This document shows positions 58,874 through 64,000 of a stretch of 64,000 bases of DNA, in pieces; position 1 is the stretch's first letter; the number at the start of each line of letters is the position of its first letter. The stretch is taken from positions 2,617,501-2,681,500 of the forward strand of contig NZ_CP109446.1 in NCBI RefSeq assembly GCF_036227265.1. The letters are read 5' to 3'. Source of the DNA: Streptomyces sp. NBC_01476 (lineage in GTDB: Bacteria; Actinomycetota; Actinomycetes; Streptomycetales; Streptomycetaceae). The notes beneath the pieces are model-generated. The model ran no database searches and had not been told where the DNA came from. It saw only the letters and a list, made by a program, of their open reading frames with translations. The position numbers and the translations under genes were made by a program.

Positions 58874-60091
58874 ATGGCTGGCACCCCCGGAACCCCGCGC
58901 GTCCTGCGCGCCATGAACGACCGCGCCGCGCTCGACCTCCTGCTGGAGCACGGCACGCTGTCACGGACCCGGATCGGCAAACTCACCGGTCTGTCCAAGC
59001 CGACCGCCTCCCAGTTGCTGGCCCGCCTCGAATCCGCCGGCCTGGTGCTCGCCACCGGCACCACCGCGGGCCGCCCGGGCCCCAACGCCCAGCTGTACTC
59101 GGTCAACCCCGCCGCCGCCCATGTCGCCGGCCTGGACGTCAACCCGGAGCGGATCAGGGCCGCGGTCGCCGACATCACCGGCCGTACCGTCGGCTCCTTC
59201 CGGCTGCCCACCCCGCAGCGCAAGGCCGGCAGCGCGGTGGAGAACGTGGTGCGGGCACTGGACGGCGCGGTCAAGGCGGCCGGGCTCAGCCGCTCGGACC
59301 TGCACCGGGTGGTGATCGGCACGCCGGGCGCCTTCGACCCGAGCACCGGACGGCTGCGGTACGCCAGCCACCTGCCCGGCTGGCACTCCACCGCCCTGCT
59401 GGACGAACTGGCCGCCGCACTGCCGATGCCGCTGGAGTACGACAACGACGTGAACCTCGCCGCGGTCGCCGAGCAGCGGATCGGCGCCGCCCGTGAGCAC
59501 GAGGACTTCGTGCTGCTGTGGAACGAGGAGGGCATCGGCGCCGCCATCGTGATCGGCGGCCGGCTGCACCGCGGCTGGACCGGCGGCGCCGGCGAGGTCG
59601 GCTTCCTGCCGGTGCCCGGCACCCCGCTGGTACGCAATGTCACCAAGGCCAACAACGGCGGCTTCCAGGAGCTGGCCGGCTGCAACGCGGTGATCACGAT
59701 CGCCCGCGAACTCGGCCTGGAGATCCCCGAGGGCACCCAGCCGGACGCCGCCACCGAACTCCTGGCGCGGGCCGCGGCCCGCCACCAGGACGGCACGGAC
59801 GGGCCCACCGGCCCCTACCCCGAGCTGCTGGCCCGCTGCGCGACCGGCACCGCCGTCGGTCTCGCCTCCCTGGTCGCGGTCCTCGACCCCGAGCTGATCG
59901 TGCTCTCCGGCAATGTGCTCGTCGCCGGCGGCGAACCCCTGCGCGCGCTGATCCAGTCGGAGCTGGCCGAACTGGCCGTGCCCCGGCCCCGGTTGGTGCT
60001 CGGCACCGTACAACTGCACCCCGTGCTGAGCGGAGCGCTGGAGAGCGCGCTCGCCACGACCCGCGACGAGGTGTTCGACACCTCCCGCTGA
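58874..60091 (+). CDS. csnR: ROK-family transcriptional repressor, CsnR-like
   Basis: 405 residues from ATG 58874 (AGAGAGG 9 bases upstream; ATG 58865 is too close to it). N-terminal winged helix-turn-helix (LDLLLEHGTLSRTRIGKLTG, then LSKPTASQLLARLESAGLV), then the ROK sugar-binding fold (GLDVNPERIRAAVADITG, VVIGTPGAFDPSTG, LEYDNDVNLAAVAEQ). It precedes the ABC genes on the same strand with a palindromic operator upstream, so autoregulated repression relieved by a glucosamine-type ligand is expected. The gene order matches csnR-csnEFGH of Streptomyces; the exact inducer is inferred. Confidence 0.85.
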   Translation: MAGTPGTPRVLRAMNDRAALDLLLEHGTLSRTRIGKLTGLSKPTASQLLARLESAGLVLATGTTAGRPGPNAQLYSVNPAAAHVAGLDVNPERIRAAVADITGRTVGSFRLPTPQRKAGSAVENVVRALDGAVKAAGLSRSDLHRVVIGTPGAFDPSTGRLRYASHLPGWHSTALLDELAAALPMPLEYDNDVNLAAVAEQRIGAAREHEDFVLLWNEEGIGAAIVIGGRLHRGWTGGAGEVGFLPVPGTPLVRNVTKANNGGFQELAGCNAVITIARELGLEIPEGTQPDAATELLARAAARHQDGTDGPTGPYPELLARCATGTAVGLASLVAVLDPELIVLSGNVLVAGGEPLRALIQSELAELAVPRPRLVLGTVQLHPVLSGALESALATTRDEVFDTSR

Positions 60092-60107
60092 CCGACCCCT
60101 GGTTCCC

Positions 60108-60150
60108 CCGACCCCGGCTCCTCCGACCCCGGCTCCTCCGACTCCCGGTT
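60108..60150. repeat. 15-bp tandem repeat between csnR and csnE
   Basis: CCGACCCCGGCTCCT begins at 60108 and 60123, with a partial third copy from 60138. It lies in the 189-bp gap, which has no obvious terminator or second operator. Confidence 0.55.
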
Positions 60151-60280
60151 CCCCGACCGGCTGACTCCCCGCCCGCCCGGCGGAACGGCACCTCTCCCCC
60201 GCCGTTCCGACGGCACCGCACACCCTGGGGGCCCACCCGCACCCCCGCCCGCCCCTTTCCGTTCCCGGAGGTAAAGAGCA

Positions 60281-61612
60281 GTGTCCCGACTGACGAAGGC
60301 AGCCGCCGCCGTGGCGGCAACCGCTGCGATATCCCTGCTCGCGAGCGCGTGTACCGGACAGAGTTCGAGCGGCGCGAGCGACGACGCCACCAAGGACGTC
60401 ACCATCAACTTCTGGCACGGCTGGTCCGCGCCCAACGAGTTGAAGGCGATCAACGACAACGTCGCCCGGTTCGAGAAGGCCCACCCCAACATCCACGTCA
60501 AGGTGCAGGGCAACATCACCGACGACAAGATCAACCAGGCGCTGCGCTCCGGCGGTGACAAGGCCCCCGACGTGGTCTCCTCCTTCACCACCGATAACGT
60601 CGGCCAGTTCTGCTCGTCCGGCTCCATGGTCGATCTGACCCAGTTCCTCACCAAGGACCACATCGACCCGGCGGCCACGTTCCCCAAGCCGATGCTGGAA
60701 TACACCCAGTTCGACGGGAAGCGCTGCACCCTGCCGCTGCTCGGCGACGCCTACGGCCTCTACTACAACAAGAAGGCGTTCGCGGCGGCCGGCATCAGCG
60801 CGCCGCCCAGGACGCTCAGCGAGTTCAAGCAGGACGCGGTCAAGCTCACCAAGTCCAGCGGCGACTCGTACTCCCAGCTCGGCTACATGCCCGACTTCCA
60901 CGGCTACGAGTCGACCACCACCCACCTCGCCGCCCAGTGGGGCGTGAAGTACTTCGACGCCGACGGAAAGTCGCAGGTCGCCAAGGACCCCGGCTTCGCG
61001 TCGATGTTCACCTGGCAGCAGGACATGGTGAAGTCGCTCGGCGGCTTCAGCAAGCTGGAGAAGTTCCGCAACACCTTCGGTGACGAGTTCGGCGCCAAGA
61101 ACCCGTTGCAGACCGGTCAGGTCGCCATGGGCATCGACGGCGAGTGGCGGCTGGGCATGGCCAAGGACGCCGGGATGAACGACCTCGGCGTGGCGCCGTT
61201 CCCGGTCCCCGACGACCAGGCGAGCACCTACGGCAAGGGCTACCTGTCCGGCACCATCATCGGCATCGCCAACACCAGCACCAAGAAGAACGCCGCCTGG
61301 GAACTGGTGAAGTTCATGACCACCGACACCGACGCGGTCGTCTCCTTCGCCAACGCGATCCACAATGTGCCCTCCACGCTGGCCGCGCTCAAGTCGCCGC
61401 AGCTCGACCAGGACCCCGGCTTCAAGACCTTCATCGACATCGCGCAGAACCCGGACAGCACCACCACCCCGCCGAGCATCAACGGCGGCTCGTACCAGCT
61501 GACTCTGCAGGACTTCGGCTATGCCTGGGAGTCCGGCAAGTCCAAGGATCTGCAGGCCGGACTGCAAGGCGTCGACAAGCAGGTCGACAAGGACATCGCG
61601 CAGGCCAAGTGA
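60281..61612 (+). CDS. csnE: ABC sugar-binding lipoprotein, chitosan-oligosaccharide type
   Basis: 443 residues from GTG 60281 with GGAGG 9 bases upstream. Lipoprotein signal with lipobox LASAC (Cys24) followed by a Ser/Gly-rich tether. The family 1 solute-binding fold is seen (VTINFWHGWSAPNELKAIND, LPLLGDAYGLYYNKKAF, GQVAMGIDGEWRLG). It would capture oligosaccharides outside the membrane and hand them to CsnF/CsnG. The stop overlaps the csnF start by one base (TGATG). Glucosamine oligomers are the probable ligand by synteny with csnE; cellobiose-type sugars are the alternative. Confidence 0.85.
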   Translation: MSRLTKAAAAVAATAAISLLASACTGQSSSGASDDATKDVTINFWHGWSAPNELKAINDNVARFEKAHPNIHVKVQGNITDDKINQALRSGGDKAPDVVSSFTTDNVGQFCSSGSMVDLTQFLTKDHIDPAATFPKPMLEYTQFDGKRCTLPLLGDAYGLYYNKKAFAAAGISAPPRTLSEFKQDAVKLTKSSGDSYSQLGYMPDFHGYESTTTHLAAQWGVKYFDADGKSQVAKDPGFASMFTWQQDMVKSLGGFSKLEKFRNTFGDEFGAKNPLQTGQVAMGIDGEWRLGMAKDAGMNDLGVAPFPVPDDQASTYGKGYLSGTIIGIANTSTKKNAAWELVKFMTTDTDAVVSFANAIHNVPSTLAALKSPQLDQDPGFKTFIDIAQNPDSTTTPPSINGGSYQLTLQDFGYAWESGKSKDLQAGLQGVDKQVDKDIAQAK

Positions 61613-62565
61613 TGACCGCCACCGCCGTCCACCCGCTGCTGAAGAAGAAGCGCCGCAAGTCGGCGCTGCGCACCCTGGCGTTCCTGTCGCCGTGGATCGT
61701 CGGCTTCTGCGTCTTCTTCGTCTATCCGCTGCTGTCCACCGTCTACTTCTCGTTCATGCACTACAACGGGATCAACCCGCCGACCTGGACCGGCGGGAAG
61801 AACTGGTCCTATGTCTTCAAGGACTACCCGTTCTTCTGGCCGGCGCTGCGCAACACGCTCTGGCTGGTGATCGTGATGGTGACGCTGCGGGTGATCTTCG
61901 GCCTGGGCATCGGGCTGCTGATCACCAAGATCAAGACCGGTGCGGGCCTCTTCCGTACCTTCTTCTACCTGCCGTACCTGGCCCCGCCGGTCGCCGCCAC
62001 CATGGCGTTCGTCTTCCTGCTCAACCCGGGCACCGGGCCGGTGAACCACCTGCTGGGCGACATCGGCCTGCCGACACCCGGCTGGTTCACCGACCCGCAC
62101 TGGTCCAAGCCCGCGCTGACCATGCTGGCGCTGTGGGGCATCGGCGACCTGATGGTGATCTTCATGGCGGCGCTGCTCGACGTGCCCAAGGAGCAGTACG
62201 AGGCGGCCGAACTGGACGGCGCCGGCTCCTGGCACCGCTTCCGGTACGTGACGCTGCCGAACATCTCGCCGATCGTGATGTTCGCGGTGGTCACCGGGGT
62301 GATCCAGACCATGCAGTACTACACACAGCCGCTGGTCGCCGGGAAGGTCGCCTCGGGCGTGATCGGCAACTCCGGGCAGCAGGTCGAGCCCGGCTACCCC
62401 GACAAGTCCACCCTGACCCTGCCCCAACTCGTCTACAACGCCGGCTTCCAGCGCTTCGACTACGGCTCCGCGTGCGTCATCGCACTGGTGCTCTTCGTGC
62501 TCTCGATGGCCTTCACGGCACTGCTGCTGCGCCGTCGCAACGGCTTCCTGTCGGCCGAGGATTGA
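61612..62565 (+). CDS. csnF: ABC sugar transporter permease, MalF type
   Basis: 317 residues from ATG 61612. Six membrane helices, starting with FLSPWIVGFCVFFVYPLLST. The EAA loop that contacts the ATPase is EQYEAAELDGAGSWHRFRYV (~200-219). It forms the heterodimeric channel with the next gene. Start overlaps the csnE stop by one base; 13 bp separate it from csnG. Confidence 0.9.
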   Translation: MTATAVHPLLKKKRRKSALRTLAFLSPWIVGFCVFFVYPLLSTVYFSFMHYNGINPPTWTGGKNWSYVFKDYPFFWPALRNTLWLVIVMVTLRVIFGLGIGLLITKIKTGAGLFRTFFYLPYLAPPVAATMAFVFLLNPGTGPVNHLLGDIGLPTPGWFTDPHWSKPALTMLALWGIGDLMVIFMAALLDVPKEQYEAAELDGAGSWHRFRYVTLPNISPIVMFAVVTGVIQTMQYYTQPLVAGKVASGVIGNSGQQVEPGYPDKSTLTLPQLVYNAGFQRFDYGSACVIALVLFVLSMAFTALLLRRRNGFLSAED

Positions 62566-62578
62566 GGGACTGATCCAC

Positions 62579-63481
62579 ATGACCCAAGCGACACTCACCG
62601 AACCGGCCGCCGGCACCGGCTACCGCACCGACGGCCAGGCCGCGCGCACCGCGCGGCGCAAGCGGACCCTCAACTGGATCGCGGTGCACTCCCTCGGCAT
62701 CGTGGCCGCCGCCTTCTTCATCCTGCCGTTCGTCTTCGTCCTGCTCACCGCGGTGATGAGCGACAGCCAGGCGCTCACCCGCGATCTGTGGCCGCACACC
62801 TGGCAGTGGTCCAACTTCCGTACCGTCTGGGACACCCCGGGCTTCCTCACCTGGTGGCGCAACACCCTGCTCTACGCGGTCGGCGGCACGGCCTTGACCA
62901 TCGTCTCCTCGCTGCCGGTGGCCTACGCGCTCGCCAAGTTCCGCTTCCGCGGGCGCAATCTGGTGATGATCCTGGTGATCTCCACGATGATGCTGCCGCC
63001 GCAGGTGGTGATCATCCCGATGTACCTGTTCTGGACCAAGCAGATGGGCATGGACGGCACGCTCTGGCCGCTGATCATCCCGATGGCCTTCGGCGACGCC
63101 TTCACCATCTTCCTGCTCCGCCAGTTCCTGCTGACCATCCCCAAGGAGTACACCGAGGCCGCCCGGGTCGACGGCTGCGGTGAACTGCGCACCCTGATCA
63201 CGGTCATCGTGCCGATGATCCGGCCGGCCATCGCCGCCGTCGCGCTCTTCCAGTTCTTCTCCTGCTGGAACGACTACTTCGGCCCGCAGATCTACGCCAG
63301 CTCCAACCCGGCGGCGTGGACCCTCAGCTACGGATTGGAGTCCTTCAAGGGCGCCCACCACACCAACTGGAATCTGACCATGGCGGCCACCGTTCTCGTG
63401 ATGGCCCCGGTGATCGTGGTCTTCTTCTTCGCGCAAAAGGCCTTCATCGAAGGCGTGACCCTGACGGGAGTCAAGGGATGA
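62579..63481 (+). CDS. csnG: ABC sugar transporter permease, MalG type
   Basis: 300 residues from ATG 62579. Six helices; EAA motif EYTEAARVDGCGELRTLITV (~194-213); typical MalG features (STMMLPPQVVIIPMYLFW, FFSCWNDYFGP). Partner of csnF. The operon carries no ATP-binding gene in this window, so the shared ATPase MsiK is the likely motor (family knowledge). Its TGA overlaps the csnH ATG by four bases. Confidence 0.9.
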   Translation: MTQATLTEPAAGTGYRTDGQAARTARRKRTLNWIAVHSLGIVAAAFFILPFVFVLLTAVMSDSQALTRDLWPHTWQWSNFRTVWDTPGFLTWWRNTLLYAVGGTALTIVSSLPVAYALAKFRFRGRNLVMILVISTMMLPPQVVIIPMYLFWTKQMGMDGTLWPLIIPMAFGDAFTIFLLRQFLLTIPKEYTEAARVDGCGELRTLITVIVPMIRPAIAAVALFQFFSCWNDYFGPQIYASSNPAAWTLSYGLESFKGAHHTNWNLTMAATVLVMAPVIVVFFFAQKAFIEGVTLTGVKG

Positions 63482-64000
63482 AACTGGCAGTCGTGGGCGG
63501 CGGGTCCACATACACACCCGAACTCATCGACGGATTCGCGCGGTTGCGCGACACCCTGCCGGTCGAGGAGCTGGTGCTGGTCGATCCGGCCGCCGACCGG
63601 CTGGAGCTGGTGGGCGGACTGGCCCGGCGGATCTTCGCCCGGCAGGGGCACCCCGGCCGGATCGTCACCACCGCCGACCTGGAGGCAGGGGTGGAAGGCG
63701 CCGACGCGGTGCTGCTGCAGCTGCGCGTCGGCGGCCAGGCGGCCAGGAACCAGGACGAGACCTGGCCGCTGGAGTGCGGCTGCGTCGGACAGGAGACCAC
63801 CGGCGCGGGTGGTCTGGCCAAGGCGCTGCGTACGGTGCCGGTGGTGCTGGACATCGCCGAGCGGGTGCGCAGGGCGGCGCCGGACGCGTGGATCATCGAC
63901 TTCACCAACCCGGTGGGGATCATGACCCGGGCGCTGCTGCAGGCCGGCCACAAGGCGGTCGGGCTGTGCAACGTGGCGATCGGCTTCCAGCGGAAGTTCG
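63478..64000 (+). CDS. csnH: GH4 family glycosidase (6-phospho-beta-glucosidase type), cut by the window end
   Basis: Starts at ATG 63478, overlapping the csnG stop (ATGA), and runs off the end after 174 codons (full members are ~420-450 residues). NAD-binding motif VVGGGSTYTPEL (5-16), FTNPVGIMTRAL (metal/NAD region) and the metal-ligand cysteine in GLCNV. GH4 enzymes use NAD+ and a divalent metal to cleave glycosidic bonds by an oxidation-elimination route. It would process the imported oligosaccharides. The next gene, expected to be a sugar kinase (csnK), is beyond the window. Confidence 0.88.
   Translation, partial: MKLAVVGGGSTYTPELIDGFARLRDTLPVEELVLVDPAADRLELVGGLARRIFARQGHPGRIVTTADLEAGVEGADAVLLQLRVGGQAARNQDETWPLECGCVGQETTGAGGLAKALRTVPVVLDIAERVRRAAPDAWIIDFTNPVGIMTRALLQAGHKAVGLCNVAIGFQRKF

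Noticed and set aside
58961..61567. An 868-codon minus-strand open frame
   Set aside because: Antisense to csnR and csnE; composition (Val/Gly/Arg/Gln/His) is typical of a shadow.

Overview
This is a high-GC actinobacterial chromosome segment, almost certainly Streptomycetaceae (Streptomyces or a close relative such as Streptacidiphilus, Actinacidiphila or Kitasatospora). The evidence is very GC-rich DNA with strong third-position bias, many GTG starts, long antisense shadow frames, a mycothiol-linked reductase, two actinobacterial-type ClpP paralogues, and a core gene order that I recognise from memory as the rodA-mre-ndk-folC-valS-clpX-clpP-tig stretch of Streptomyces chromosomes. No phage, integrase, insertion sequence, CRISPR array or biosynthetic cluster was seen.

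Layout. 1-2.4 kb: end of a secreted beta-helix protein and three small secreted or membrane proteins. 2.4-6.0 kb (minus): a B12-binding radical SAM protein and a CYTH-CHAD protein, then about 430 bp of dispersed repeat. 6.4-12.7 kb (minus): the wall-elongation/sporulation-wall operon mreB-mreC-mreD-pbp2-rodA, with start/stop contacts. 12.9-18.1 kb (minus): ndk, valS, folC and a DUF4233 protein. 19.2-24.1 kb (minus): clpX, clpP2, clpP1 and tig, with a ClgR-type box and promoter upstream of clpP1. 24.2-24.5 kb: tRNA-Pro(TGG) and tRNA-Gly(TCC). 24.6-32.4 kb: an AsnC-family regulator divergent from an asparaginase, a SpoIIE-type phosphatase, an Eis-like acetyltransferase, a Nei/Fpg glycosylase, rpiB, bioY, a VOC protein and a mycothiol-dependent nitroreductase family protein.

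32.6-58.6 kb is accessory-leaning: two aminopeptidase N paralogues, a solitary AbiEi/Vsr-like protein, a large secreted subtilase, a MacB-type ABC exporter whose permease is split by a one-base frameshift, malQ, an MFS exporter, a Tat-exported phospholipase C/phosphatase, an AAC(2')-type aminoglycoside acetyltransferase, a large secreted GH84-like protein with an altered catalytic pair, an HNH endonuclease and an MscS channel. 58.8 kb to the end: a ROK regulator with a perfect palindromic operator, followed by a sugar-binding lipoprotein, two permeases and a GH4 glycosidase. This matches the csnR-csnE-F-G-H arrangement for uptake of chitosan-derived glucosamine oligosaccharides; it has no ATPase of its own, so it probably borrows a shared one (MsiK).

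I did not find a clearly new multi-gene system. The items most worth a second look are the GH84 Asp-to-Gln change, the frameshifted ABC permease, the CsnR-type, ClgR-type and AsnC-type operator candidates, the AAC(2')-like gene, and the dispersed inverted repeat family with an apparent nested insertion. Start codons were chosen by ribosome-binding-site spacing and family alignment from memory; no searches were run.
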